This document shows positions 36,817 to 48,621 of a stretch of 64,000 nt of DNA, in pieces (within the stretch, counting starts at the first letter, position 1; each line of letters begins with the position of its first letter). The position numbers were made by a program, and so were the translations under genes. A model generated the notes under the pieces. It was given only the letters and a program-made list of their open reading frames with translations, was not told where the DNA came from and made no database searches. Source of the stretch: Clonostachys chloroleuca (lineage: Eukaryota > Ascomycota > Sordariomycetes > Hypocreales > Bionectriaceae); contig JBANAY010000004.1 of assembly GCA_037952775.1 (NCBI GenBank), positions 1 through 64,000 on the forward strand. The letters run 5' to 3'.

Positions 36817-39699
36817 ATGATGGAAAGGCAAGCTCGGGTCAGATTGCCCCTTGTTCTTCAGCAACTAGTCGGCTCTCGGCTAGCTGTTGTAGAAACCTCT
36901 CTCATGTCTCGCTCCACGCTCGCTTTATGAGGCTAACCATATGCTTTAGGATGCTGAGGCTTTAGTAGCCGTTTCAACCGGGCAAGATGCACTCAAGCAT
37001 GCTATTCGTGCCGCCGATCTTTTCATGGCCGCCGCATCCCAGGCTGTGACAAAAGCTGACGCAACTCGTCTTCGCCGTAAATGTGGTGAAATGATTGACC
37101 GTGCAGAACAACTTAAAAAAATCCTCGTGTCCACTTTGTCCGCCGAAGAGAAAATTCTTCGACATGCTTCATCTCTTCACGGGAATGTCTTTCCGCAATG
37201 GAAAGCGGAGCCTTCCGATGAAGAGTTCGAAGGCCCCTCCAACGGGGAGAACTATGTGTATGTCGGTTTCTTGTTCAGGTGCTCACTCGGTGCTGTGCCA
37301 GTTAGTGAGCCATGTTCTCACTAGATATTGCGTTACCTACATTTGCAACAGATTCCGGGGCTAACCAACGGTGCGACTTTCCCGCAGTGATGATACTCTT
37401 TTCACTTTGTCACCAGCACAGGCTACAACTTTTGCTGGTTGGAGGCGACCAACGGATGTGTTTGCTCCTGATCTAGACCATCCCCATGAAGAACCTCGCG
37501 ACTCCTTAGATACGCTCTTCATGAATTCAAATAAAGTTCCCGATTTGGTTCAAGATATGACGACCGATTGCAGTGTCGTGGCAGGCCTATCCGCTGCAAT
37601 CAAGATCTTGACAGGAAAGCATTCGGTAGGCCATTTGATATCTGACCTGTGGGCGAAAGAAATGAATTATCTAATGTGCCAAGGTTCTTTCCTCTATCAT
37701 TTACCCCTTTGACTACTCTCAGGGCCGGCCACATTTCTCGCCCAAGGGTAAATATATCTTGCGCCTGAATTTCAACGGCTGTGCTCGCCGGGTCGTAATA
37801 GATGATCGATTACCTGCCTCACAGGATGAGGGGAAATTCTTCGTCGTGGACCGCTCGAATCCCCGTCTCCTATGGCCCGCACTATTGGAAAAGGCATACT
37901 TGAAGGTCAGAGGTGGGTATGACTTTCCTGGGAGCAACTCAGGAACTGATCTGTGGGTACTTACTGGATGGATCCCCGAGCAGGTGTTTTTACAAAAGTA
38001 ATTGGAGCCCCCTGCTTAATCCGCGAATATTGAATTGAGTGTTGACAATAGGTGATGTAGAGAGGACATGGATATCAACCAAGTGTGGGCGAGAATCAAA
38101 GCAGCCCATGACTCCCAGGATGTCGTTATTACTATAGGCACCGGATCTATCTCTGCTGAAGAAGAGAACGCCTCCGGTTTGGTTGGCGAACATGATTACG
38201 CCGTTCAAAGTCTCGACGATTCTGACGGCGAGCGCAGACTCCTGGTCAAGAACCCCTGGTGTGGAGGGCCAACTTGGACTCCGGCCTCGTTCTCCGCTCG
38301 TAGCCACTCGTCTCGAGAGACTGGCCAAAATCATGCCATGAATCAGGAAAGCGAAGCAGATTGTGGGTTGGAAGATGCCCCGGGCTGTCTCTGGGCCACA
38401 CTGGAGGATGTGGCCCAGAATTTCGAGTCAATGTACCTTAACTGGAACCCAAAACTCTTCCGGCATCGACAAGACCATCATTTCGAGTGGGAGATTTCTC
38501 CCGGATGTTTTGCCTCATCAGTTGTACGAAATCCTCAATTTGCAATCGTCTCCCCAACTGGAGGCCTTGTTTGGATTCTCGTCAGTCGTCACTTTGTGGA
38601 TGGCGAGCTTGAGATCGTTCGGAGAAGGACCACAAATTTGGCCGCAGCTTCCCGCCAGCTTGGGTTCATGAGTATCATTGTTTTTGATTCAAATGGGAAA
38701 CGAGTGCAGATTGCTGACGGCGAGACGTATCGGGGCCCTTATGTTGATTCGCCACAAACACTTGCCCGCCTTGAGATGACTGCAGGCAAGTGGTACACCA
38801 TTGTAGTGGACCAGCATGAGTTCCCCCTCAGTAAATATACCTTCACCCTGTCAACGTTCTCCCACAGCTTGGTCAAGCTGCAGAAAGCTTCAGAGGCCAT
38901 GGCTTATTGCCAAGAGTTTGAGGGGGCTTGGAAAAGAAGAACTGCAGGGGGAAATGTAACGTGCGCCACGTATTTTACGAACCCCCAATACAGGGTTTCG
39001 ATACCCAAGTCAACCCCCCTATCCATCCTTTTATCAACGGACAGCTCTGATACCCACGTTCATGTGGACTTGGTATGGGGCCACGGGAAGCGCGTGAGCA
39101 GCGTCAAGGTCAAGGAGCTGGTGGCATCTACTGGGGAATATCGCCGTGGAAGTGCTGTGGCGGACATCGCTCACATTGACCCAGGGGTATATACACTCGT
39201 ATGCTCAACGTTTGACGCGGGGCATGTTGCCAAGTTTGCTCTTCGAGTGTCCTCCATAGTCCCAGTTACACTTGAGCCTATCCCTGCGGAGGCCGCTGGG
39301 AGACTTCGTGCTCCCTTGAGCCCGTTGACACTTTCACAGGGGGCCCAAAGGATGCAGGCGCCACTCTCGGTTCAATGGCTGACAAGAGCGAGCGTCATGG
39401 TTTGCACGAACTCTCGGTACTCTTCCACACTGCTACTTCGACTGAGCATTGTCGTCGGGCGGGGCCAGGATCGTTTTACTGAGGCAGTTTCTGGTGAGGG
39501 TGAGTTTCAGGCTGCGGCTGCTGGCCTGCGTACCTCAGAATTCGATATGGAGCCACAAAGGTCCAATTCTGTAGGCATGTGGCTCTTGATCGAGGGTATG
39601 GGGATGGGAGGCGAAGAGCATCTCGTACAGGCTTACATTTTCAGCGACTCGCCTGTACAAGTTGGGTCGTGGGAGACAATTGATGAAATATGGCATTAG
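36817..39699 (+). CDS. palB: Calpain-like cysteine protease PalB/Rim13 (alkaline pH signalling)
   Basis: PalB is the signalling protease of the ambient-pH pathway, thought to make the first cut in the transcription factor PacC on endosomal ESCRT-III. Exons: 36,817-36,837, 36,950-37,257, 37,388-37,625, 37,684-37,997 and 38,061-39,699; sum 2,520 nt, 839 aa, close to the family length. An N-terminal MIT-like helical domain (about residues 10-65) is followed by the calpain core. I place the catalytic Cys at about 171 (TTDCSVVAGL), His at about 338 (GEHDYAV) and Asn at about 358 (VKNPW). The conserved KAYLKVRGGYDFPGSNSGTD lies between them. C2-like (calpain D3) domains fill the rest. The intron at 37,626-37,683 is needed to recover VLSSIIYPFDYSQGRP. 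Exon 1 is the least certain part; the second ATG at 36,820 is equally possible. Confidence 0.92.
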
Positions 39700-40073
39700 A
39701 GTAACGGGCGGACTTCTCGTCTTCATTGCTTCTCGCCTCTCTTTGATTGGTGTTGCTGTAAGTTGCCAAACCCTACATGCTGTTCATAAAAAGCTTAGAG
39801 TATCCAAACAATCCATTTACGCGAATTCGACCATGCACCGTGAAAAAGAAAACGCCCAAACATGATTTTTTTTTTGGCCGAGTCCTAACTCCTAAACTCA
39901 TTCGCTGATTGAACGCCTTACCTTGTAACTGAATTGAACGAATAAAAGATCCTAGCAAAGATGGAAAGAGCCGCTATGAACATCAATGTATCACACAAAT
40001 AGGGCGACCTATCGCTAGTTCTCGAAGGAGCAATTTTGATTGCGTAACTTTTCCCCAGTGGTCTAATGCGATC
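39700..40073. other. Convergent 3' flanks of palB and the zinc-finger gene
   Basis: 374 bp between two gene ends, with an oligo-T stretch near 39,865. No gene. Both terminators/poly(A) sites should fall here. Confidence 0.55.
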
Positions 40074-41942
40074 TTATAATGGCATCCCACGTCTTCGTCG
40101 CCCTCGGTTGGGGCCATCGGCGCGTTGGGCAAGTACATTTCGCAACTGTGGATCATCCTTATTCTTGTCACTGTGATGTACACGGACGTGCCTGTAGTGG
40201 TGAGGGTTAGAATGTGGAATGCGAGATTTTGATACAGGGTTCTTGATCTTTGGGATGGGCGACATGGCTAGGGGAGCAAAGCCATCACACATACCTCTGA
40301 AGATTATCCGGACGTGGATACCTGTGATCACGGTCTGGACAAAAGGGACAGACGTATCCGGGGGAATCGTGGACGAGGCCATGCCTGATCATTTCGTTCT
40401 TCCGCTTGAAGCCTTTCCCTCCCTCGCTTCGAGGGCATCCTTGAACCGGGCAGTAGTGTGGACGGGCCGAAGAATGAACATTGGCGTGAGAATTTAAAAG
40501 ATATTGCGTTTGAAATGGAGGCGCTTTACAACCAGCGAACGTGCAGACATACGTAGATGTCGGAGCAATAGCCGACTCAGAGGGAGGTGGGTGATTTGGA
40601 ATTGAGGAGGGCGAGAGAGGGATAGGGATAGAAATAGTAGAGGTACTTTTTCGAAATTTGAGTTCCTCAATAGCCTCCTGCTCAGTAAGTTGTTTCGGAA
40701 TATGCGTTGTCACAGGAGCTAAGTATGAACCCGTAACAAGGAGAGCCTGTGGGGATGCTTGGTAACTATCAGGGGGGAAATTGGTGCCTTGCTGTGGTTA
40801 CTAGCTGATCCGGGAACTTGATGGGGATGTAGCGATGTCATAAAGCCCGGGCTTGAGGCCGATCCGGGTCCATTTTGCGGCTTTGGGGAGGTTAGGAATT
40901 GGTTAATGTCACCAAATGTCGTTCTGAGTGATGGAATGGTTGGCTTGTTATTAGGATCGGAGGTCTTCCTCGGAGAAAACGGCGGCAACCCGGCGCTGTC
41001 AGGAGTTAAAGCCGGGGGAGAAGAAAAATTGTCAATTGTAATGTGCTCCTTCCGAAACGTGGAGAAGCCGTTAGGAGCAGAATTGGCTGGGGGAGAGGAC
41101 GTGGAGAAGCCGTTAGGAGCAGAACTGGCTGGAGGGGAGGAGAGATTGTCGATCTTGACGTGCTCTTTCCGAAACGTGGAGAAGCTGCTGGGAGCAGAAT
41201 TGGCTGGGGGAGAGGACGTGGAGAACCCGTTAGGAGCAAAACTGGCTGAGGGAGAGGAAAGATTGTCGATCTTGACGTGCTCTTTCCGAAACGTAGGGAA
41301 GCCGTTTGGAGCAGAATTGGCCGGGGGAGAGGAAAGATTGCCAATCTTGACGTGCTCTTTCCGAAACGTGTAGAAGCTGTTAGGAGCAGAGCTGGCCGGA
41401 TTGCCCTCTTTATCGTGTATCGATAGAAAAAACGTCGAAGTCGATATGTCCTTGGTAAGGGGTGATTCAAGCTTTACCCGGGGTTCTATCACAACATATT
41501 TTAATGCGTTTGTAGCGAGGTGCTCGAGGCTTCTGGGATTTGTGGGTGGCTGCTCTTTGGGTTTTGAATAACCGTTAGGTGGGGTCTGTTGTGTTGGCTG
41601 TCGACGATATAAAGGCTCCCTGTCGCATTCATTACTTGCCGAACGTATCGGTGGCAGGGGTGTCACAGCCGCATTCTGAGCAATGGCAGCATTCCGATTG
41701 TTGTCCAAATGCTGGATGAGAAAGGCATCCCCGGGGTGTATCTGACCCTTGGGCGTGTCATAGAGGTCGTCGTCGTCCGTGGCAAAGCAGGGTGGTGGAA
41801 AAGAGTTTTGGGGTGGTGGACTCCGTGGCAATGATCCTCGCAGTTCCGACTTCTTCATCAGAGGGCTATTCGGGGAACATTCGTTTAAAACAGGGTCTTC
41901 GGGCCAGTTGACGTGCGGTTGGGTAGCCGCCGCCTCGGTCAT
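40074..41942 (-). CDS. C2H2 zinc-finger protein with an internal repeat region
   Basis: A nuclear, DNA-binding type protein of unknown target. Two exons: 41,942-40,295 and 40,191-40,074. I start at the ATG at 41,942 (MTEAAATQPHVNW); an upstream ATG at 42,176 would add 78 residues that look like translated leader. The N-half is Pro/Ser/Asn-rich and includes the tandem repeats at 41,013-41,400. The C-terminus has three C2H2 fingers: YVCTFAGC...HANVH, HYCPVQGC...HGLVH, and YVCPFCPD...RHVRVHH, the third split by the 103-bp intron. An Arg-rich tail (RGRRRRG) follows. Exons sum to 1,766 nt, one short. The break is at a run of six C (sense) at 40,772-40,777. With seven C the frame runs straight through (SPPDSYQASPQALLVTG, then TTHIPKQLTEQEA), giving 588 aa. 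Confidence 0.85.
41013..41400 (-). repeat. Coding tandem repeat in the zinc-finger gene
   Basis: On the minus strand a unit of about 24 codons, SAPNGFSTFRKEHVKIDNLS plus SPPA, occurs four times with small changes. Two shorter units of about 13 codons (SAPNGFSTSSPPAN) are interleaved. The DNA repeats are close to identical in places (for example gatcttgacgtgctctttcc on the plus strand), so copy number may vary between strains. Confidence 0.85.
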
Positions 41943-44900
41943 TATTGTCAGATGACGCCGCAGTCGCTCAAAGTGCCATGGCCCAGATGGGCAGGCTTGG
42001 AGATCTCTAAGGAAGCCACGGCGCTCAGGTTGGTCGTGTCCAGGTTCGAGTCGCGACCGCCCCAGAACCGGGCGCCTAAGACGCGAGAAAGGCAAGGAAG
42101 AGGGCGAGACAATCCCGAGTACCCTCTTGTAGCTGCTCGAAGGGAACCTGGCGGCCAGTAATCCAGTGCTCGTCAAATCGCAGAGTCAGTCAATTTGTTG
42201 GGATCAGCACACCGCCCACCCCGCAGGACCCCGCGGGTCCTAGGATTGAGTGAGACTTGAAGCACTCGAAATCGAGCCAAGGTCGCACTGCGTTGTTCCG
42301 GTTTCGAATCGCGTGGGCGGATGCATTTGGCAAGCAAATGCTATGCCTCCAAAGAAGATGCGCCGCGCCCGCGATTGTTGGTAGAGGATGAGACTAATAA
42401 GCGATCCGCGTCCAGAGCTACTCAGTAAGTAGTGGCAGGCTGCATCGCGTAGGGGTCGGTTACGTTTGGGTGCATGACATAGCCTCACTGAGGATGACGC
42501 TGTAAGCCGCTGTCGCCGAAAAGGGAAGGGTGGAAATAGAGGGGACTGGGCCGGAGATGGAGGTGGGCAAAAGGCACAACAGGCCCCGGCGGAGATGGAT
42601 GCTTGGGCAGCGACGTCGTCCAGAAAGCTCGGAATGGCGCATGCAACTGTGAGCGAGGGCTGTTTGGGAGTGGTTGAGAGGGAGGGAACTTGAAAGTTGC
42701 GGGATGCGGGCGGCTAAAACCTTAACGGCAGTACCTCGAGTAGGCAGGCCGCGCTAGTAGTGTTGAGAAGATGGAGAAGGCGTCTTGATAGGTACTTGGA
42801 GAGCTACCAGCGCGACGAGTTCCGACCATGGGCTGACAGGTACCTCGCTAGCTGAGGGGCGGGCAGATCCACTAGATCTTGCAGTGCAATGACGCGCGAC
42901 AGCTAGTAGATAGAGACTTGGTCCCGATAGACGGGGAAGTACAGTGCCAAGTTCCCCCACGGCTGCGCCAGGTACTCTGTACCACCTCTCCACTAGAGCG
43001 CGTGCTGTGGCTGCTCTTCATTGGCCAACGCCTTCCATTGCTTGGCAGGTTCCCTCGCTACTCGCACACAATTGAGGCATGCTTGCTTACTTGCCTATGC
43101 TGCTAGTACATGCTATGCAATGTAATGGGTCCGTGTATGGCTGCCTCCGGACCGTTACGAGGCCCTTCACACATCTCCTCCATCTGAGCGTGCCGGGTGT
43201 GGTATCAGTATGCGGCGGTGGCTGTGGATATCCCATTCACAAGCGTGATTTACCTAGCACTGGGGAGCTGGCCGATTGCGGAGAGACGAGGAGCCTCCAC
43301 TTGCTCGCCCAGCCCATAGTGTGGCCTACCCAGGCGACTTGCTCCGTGAAAACCGAATGGCAGCCTTTTCTGGCCAGCCCTGAACGAGGCTTCTCAAAGT
43401 TGCCGCATGCATGGGACGTTCACAAGGCAAGGGAAGGCAGAGCAGAGCCGCCAACTGCGGTGGTAGGCCCCCGCTGGGCAGTGCATGTCGCCCTCTGCCG
43501 ATGGGGCTGCTGCGGGGGTGGCAGTGGCAGTGGGACTCAATTGGGCATTGCTAGTGTGGTGGGGTGGCGCACGCGCCCTATTGGCAGACCAAGCCAGGTC
43601 TCGGTTCCATCTGCCCGCCTATTCTTGCTGATCCCAGAAACAAGCCGGCACATGCATGCGCTGTGTTGAAGTTGAGGATTCGCCATTGGACAAAGATAAT
43701 AACCAGTCAGTACATGTAAAATCCAATCCCCTACATGTAATACTCCTCTGTTTACTAAGGAAGTCGGTGGCACTAAAGAGGGCACACCAAGACCATTGAC
43801 CGAGGGTTCTCGCACAATCTCGAAAAAGAAAAGAAAAGAAAAGAAAAGAAAAAAAAATTAAAAAAAAATTCCACAAGAAAGACGACTCATAAAATTAGTC
43901 AAAAGTAGAATTTATTTATTTGACAATTATGGGAAAATACCATCCCATCGATCGACATATGTAAGCTGGATGCAGTGTTCCAAGTCGTCACTTTCCATAT
44001 CACCCACCAGCCACGATGTGGGTTGAGTACCTGAAAGGAGCCCTTAACAATCGTCCATAGCCAGTTGGCAAGCCCACTGGTATATGTCATTGGATCTCCC
44101 AAAATGATCGCTGTTGAAAGAGAGCTTAGGTTGGAAACAAAGTCGTTCGTGTGTGGGGTGCAAAAGCAAAAGCCAAACCCTGCCTTTACCATCATGGTCG
44201 ATACCTAGGTGGTTGCAACCATCCTTTCCAATCCGATTTAGCCGCTTTCTTCGCACCTTGCGTGGAGCGCTCAACCCAGCGCAGAAGACCACCCAGGGAG
44301 ATAATTCATTCCTTCTCAATGAAGGCTGCCATCTGTGACGGACTGTACTAAAGCTCAGCCCAGTGCTACCCAATACCGATTTGCACTGCCCATTGCTCGC
44401 CGACTCCCATCGTACCAATCGGTGCGCGAATAGACCGTATTTGGGATCTAAGTAGGGCATGTGAGAGATAATTGTCTAGATCTAGGCGCTGGGAGCATTG
44501 CTCATTCTCATGGCAAAATAACCCGAATTGAGTACTTTGGGGTGAAAACCGTCCCTGAAGGTGTACGCAAAGTTCATGTGAGAGAAGCAACTGATCATAG
44601 GCTGGGAACCTGCTGGACCATGTACCAAAATCCCTGTAGCCAAATCTGCAACCGAATCATCTGTTTGCTATCGACAGCCTTGACAGCCAGCTCGAGAAAG
44701 CATGAAAGCTGAGGCTGATCCGTAGGAATTCAAGGCAAGAAAGGAATGTTGGTACCGAGCCACGAGGCTACGGACGGCAGGGGAGCGGGTAATGTGGTAA
44801 GCGTAATAGGAACTTCGCCGGCATTGAGAACTTCTCCTATCATTGGGCCATTCAATGCCATCGGAAGTATTGATGTACATAACGGAGGTGATGCTGGTTT

Positions 44901-45342
44901 CTTGCAAGCAGTTGGCTAACAATTAAATTGATTCTCAGGACTGACGCCGAGGATTATGGGCAATTTCGAGATGCAGAATTGGGTTGCGAATTGATTAGTA
45001 TCAGGAAAATCGGAAAGACTTTGGGACTTTAAGCCGGTGCCTCATAGGCCGTGTATTTTTTAGAGCCGCTCGATTTGTTCGAGAAGAAACAACGTCTTTT
45101 GGGGTGCCTGAAGATACTGTCGAGAAGGGAATGCCATGAACAGGCCAACCCACAACTTCAGTTTCATGTAGGATAAAATCATACCGCTTTCCCATGCAAC
45201 TAAATGCCACACCCTGTTTAATGAGAGAGGTCTAAAAGCGCTGTTTTGCCATACTGTAGAATCGAGGAGTCTGAAGTTGGTCCACGGCTCCCAGTATGAG
45301 ATTGCAAGTATAGCTTGGGAGGGCTGACTGGAACCTGATGCA
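41943..45342. other. 3.4-kb gene-poor stretch
   Basis: I see no convincing gene. The longest frames (43,079-43,669 plus, 196 codons; 44,044-44,460 minus, 138 codons) show no family motif, signal or splice pattern, and overlap frames on the opposite strand. The segment 42,000-42,800 is rich in GC and CpG and is probably leader and promoter of the zinc-finger gene. The remainder may hold a non-coding RNA, but nothing in the sequence proves it. Confidence 0.45.
43822..43857. repeat. GAAAA-type purine microsatellite
   Basis: Repeated GAAAA units, running into two A tracts up to about 43,870. Confidence 0.85.
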
Positions 45343-45756
45343 TTAATTCTGACGGGGCTTCACCAATCCTTCATGTAGCAGGTAATACACTACTGTTGAG
45401 TCATTGTGCACCGTCCCTAGTACGATGCGTTTCGCTCGTTCGCCAGCGTGTTCCACCGAGTCGAAAACGCTGGCAATTCGGGAAAGAGTCCACTTCTCTG
45501 CGGGATGAACAGCTAAAACCCATTCGAATTCTGGTTCCTGGTGCAGAAGGACTCCAGTAGAATGCTCGTGCTCCAAGGCCGCGATTTGATCGTCTGGGTG
45601 AATGTATAGGCGCCGTGGAGGGAGACCCTTGATCAACGGGCGCTGTCCAGCCCCGTGATGAGTCTCGACGGAGGTCCAGTCATGTTGATCCTCGAGATTT
45701 TGCACCACGGTTTGAGTAATCTGAGAGACTGGATCTTCTTCCGATAGTTGGGCCAT
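45343..45756 (-). CDS. sen15: tRNA-splicing endonuclease subunit Sen15
   Basis: A structural subunit of the four-part endonuclease (Sen2, Sen34, Sen54, Sen15) that cuts introns from pre-tRNA. A single exon of 137 codons from the ATG at 45,756. The frame is open further upstream, but that part has no resemblance to the family and the next ATG-like codons are poor. Conserved features in order: VVQNLEDQHDWTSV near the N-terminus, GLPPRRLYIHPD, EPEFEWVLAVH, EKWTLSRIASVFDSV, and the C-terminal RAKRIVLGTVHNDSTVVYYL with LHEGLVKPRQ. These belong to the fungal Sen15 domain. It is divergent from the DUF2985 gene across a 619-bp spacer. Confidence 0.9.
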   Translation of the reverse strand: MAQLSEEDPVSQITQTVVQNLEDQHDWTSVETHHGAGQRPLIKGLPPRRLYIHPDDQIAALEHEHSTGVLLHQEPEFEWVLAVHPAEKWTLSRIASVFDSVEHAGERAKRIVLGTVHNDSTVVYYLLHEGLVKPRQN

Positions 45757-46375
45757 TGTAGATCCTGTGTATTGAAGAACTTGGTGGAACGGTTGCTCTG
45801 TGTAATTTTGTTCAAGTTGTGACTGCGATGCAATTGAATTTTTTGCACCGGAAGGGCATGCAGCGAATTCACTGCCGGCCACTGTTGCCTGGCCCGGCAG
45901 TGGAAAGCCAAATACTGGTAGCCGCGTGTCAAGTGGCTGGGGCTCTTGGTACGTACAGGGCACTGACTCTTGCTTGCGTTGCTGGCCAAATGGGCCTCGC
46001 GTTAATACGAGCAAGTGTATTTCTCAGTTGTTTGTTCAAGGATTACCCGAGGCCTCGGGAAACCTCCCAGCTTCTCAGGAAGGCTTCGTGAAAACCCGAA
46101 GCCGAACACCTTCAATTTAGCGTATACCATTTTAGCTTCCTGGGGTCGGTTATCAGCATTCCATCCACTAGGGTTGGTATGGTAGTGACCTACCAACTTA
46201 CTGATACAGCGGACTTTACGGAGCCTCAATCAAATGCCGCCAATTTTCCCTTAAAAGCTGTGCTTCTGCCAAGATCCCTTCATCAACTTCGACCTGTGGT
46301 TTGCCTGATCTTTATTACCTCTCTTCACTCCAACATTCTGTTCCTCATGAGCTGGTAGCGACCAAAGTAAAAGTT
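45757..46375. promoter_or_regulatory. Shared divergent promoter of sen15 and the DUF2985 gene
   Basis: 619 bp between two head-to-head genes; no other gene supported. Confidence 0.5.
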
Positions 46376-47670
46376 ATGATCCCCACAGAAGCTGACCCAG
46401 TCAGCCATGCCACCCCCAGCTCATCAGCCGCACCCAACACCGACACGCCTGGCATCCCAGTGACGCCAAAGAATCGATCGTCGACGATTTCATCCGTGAG
46501 TGGCAGCCTTAGACGCGTCTCCTTGGGTTTCCAAGGGTCAAAACTCCCAGATGGATTCTCGGCGGCTACTGGAGGCATCGCATCAACAGTCTTCTCGCGC
46601 CAAGTCAAGCAAGCCCCCAACACCACTGGCGCCGCGCAAGTCGAGCGCATACCTTTGACCGAAGTCGATTCAACCCCAAATCAGAAGAGTTCTGGAGAGC
46701 CCTCAACAAGAGGGAAATCGCCTGTAGAACCCCCTGAGGCGGCATCGTTCCCGAACGGCTACCACTTTCCTCCGAAACATACCTTCGCCCAGTCGACCCG
46801 TGATGGCGCGCTTGCCTTCTGGAAATACTTCATAACGCCAGTCGGGTTTATCGTTACCATATATGGCTTAAACATCGTCGCGTGGGGCGGCATGCTGTTT
46901 CTACTATTGTGCAATGCCTGTATGTATCAAACCTCCGTTCGACATGCCTGGTCGAAATAGCTAACAGGTTCTAATTTCTAGCTCCCGCAATGTGCTACCC
47001 AACTTGCAATGATATTGACTCGCCACGAAGGAAATGGATAGAATGGGACTCGCAGATTCTCAACGCCCTATTCTGCGTTACAGGGTTTGGGCTTGCCCCT
47101 TGGCGGTTCCGAGACCTCTGGTACATACTTCAATATCGACTCGCGAAGGACGACACTGGGTTGCGCCGCCTTGCCGGAATCCACCGTGGCTGGTTCAGAC
47201 TTCCAGGATCGGAGACCGTACCAATCGACTTTGGGCCGAAAAACGCGGAAACGAGGACAAGTGAAGTTGCTCCAGCTCTCTTGCCATTTCCAGCGGCAGC
47301 CATCCCTGATGTACCCCTTACGGGCGTCCGGGCTCCTGGTTCTCAGGTGTGGAAGCTGGACTTGGTGATCTGGCTCATGGTTTGGAACACCTTCCTCCAG
47401 ATAGTTTTGTCAGTCTTCATGTGGCACTTTAACCGGTTTACTCGCCCCAGCTGGGCGACTGGCTTGTTCGTTGCTCTGGCTTGTCTTGTGGCTGCCGCTG
47501 GCGGGTATATCATGTTTCTGGAGGGAAAGCGAGTCAAGAGCATTGAGGGTGTTCCACTGAGCCAAGACGATCTAGAGCGGTTGGAGAAGGACAGAGAGAA
47601 CGGTATTTGGCACTACAATAACCTTCAGGATAGAGCTGTGGATGCTAGCTCTAAGCGTGGCGGACCTTAG
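46376..47670 (+). CDS. Integral membrane protein of the DUF2985 family
   Basis: A fungal membrane protein of unknown function. Two exons: 46,376-46,919 and 46,982-47,670; sum 1,233 nt, 410 aa. The frame is open upstream but the first ATG is at 46,376. The first 140 residues are Ser/Thr/Pro-rich and probably disordered and cytosolic. A basic segment and the first membrane helix follow (FITPVGFIVTIYGLNIVAWG, then GMLFLLLCNA), split by the intron. The DUF2985 hallmarks come next: PAMCYPTCNDIDSPRRKWIE, DSQILNALFCVTGFGLAPWR, RRLAGIHRGWFRLPGS. Two more helices lie near the end (VIWLMVWNTFLQIVLSVFMW; GLFVALACLVAAAGGYIMF), then a charged tail. No operon-like neighbour. Confidence 0.85.
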
Positions 47671-48160
47671 GTGGCCGCTTGCGAATGGTTGGGTTTATTT
47701 GATATTTAGCTTGGTAGTTTCCTTTTGTTAATACTACCTACCTATGCACCTGCCTTAGGTTAGCAGCCTGGCTGCAAAATTCGGATTGGCAGGCCAGACC
47801 CAGCTCACAGGTGCCTACCTAAGCCGGCTCCCTTCCGCGACCCCGCAGACCATTAGACCCTGATAAGATAAGAAGCTGGGCCACTTCCTCCTGCATGTGA
47901 CCTCACTGGCGTAACCTACCTGCTTCGGTTGCATCATGTGCTCTTACGCTTGAGTCCCAACCGCCATTCCTTGACCAAAACTACCAGAGTCACAGGAGCC
48001 GTCCTCTAGGATATCATACACCTATACATGCTTGAAATCTTTCAGCTGCGTGGAGCACTCTTCCTCGACTGCGCTCGCCCTTTCCGGACACCGAGCCCGT
48101 GCATACGCACCCACCATTCATTAGATCGTGACGAGCATCTTTGACTTTCCCACAATCACA
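47671..48160. other. Intergenic with clustered CCTACCT words and tandem GATA sites
   Basis: Upstream of the Yippee-like gene. Around 47,738-47,925 several ACCTACCT/GCCTACCTAA words occur. Near 47,861 there are two GATAAG-type sites in a row (gataagataag), which could bind GATA factors. Function not shown. Confidence 0.4.
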
Positions 48161-48621
48161 ATGGGCCTTGCCTACAATACCTATCTCACAAGCAGCAAAA
48201 TATATGGGTGCAAAAGCTGTAAGACCCATCTTGCCAATCATGAAGATATTATAAGTCGTGTAGGTTCCCTCATCACCAAGCCGCTGCTCCCGTGCATCGG
48301 CGATTCCAAGAGGCCCCTTCCCTTTATCTAGCACTGGCAACCTTGCCATTCGACTAAGACTGTACTTAGCTGACTTGGACACCATAGAATTTTCGGGGCC
48401 AGCATGGAAAAGCCTATCTTTTCCATACGGTCGTCAATGTCGAGGCCGGAGAAGCCAACGAGCGGAACATGACCACCGGCCGACACGTTGTTCGTGATAT
48501 CGTATGCCGCCAGTGCAGAGAAACAGTCGGTTGGAAGTACGACAAGGCATACGAAAGTTCCGAGAAATACAAGGAGGGGAAGTTCATTCTTGAAGCCGAG
48601 CTCTTGTGCACCGTCACATAA
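48161..48621 (+). CDS. Yippee-like zinc-binding protein (Moh1 type)
   Basis: A small, highly conserved eukaryotic protein of the Yippee/Mis18 fold; its cellular role in fungi is poorly known (yeast Moh1, a GID ubiquitin-ligase-linked protein). Two exons: 48,161-48,259 and 48,388-48,621; sum 333 nt, 110 aa, the usual length. It has the two zinc knuckles C17-x2-C20 (YGCKSCKTH) and C73-x2-C76 (IVCRQCRE). Family segments include NFRGQHGKAYLF, RNMTTGRHVVRDI, VGWKYDKAYE and SEKYKEGKFILE. The 128-bp intron lies exactly before NFRGQ. The frame opens earlier at a GTG, but the first ATG is at 48,161. Confidence 0.95.

Noticed and set aside
42030..42060. GGTTCGAGTC resembling a tRNA B box
   Set aside because: The flanking bases do not form a T-arm stem, and no A box or acceptor stem is found at the proper distance.
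43079..43669. Plus-strand 196-codon frame in the gene-poor stretch
   Set aside because: No motif, high Gly/Arg/Cys content as in translated GC-rich non-coding DNA, and overlapping frames on the other strand.
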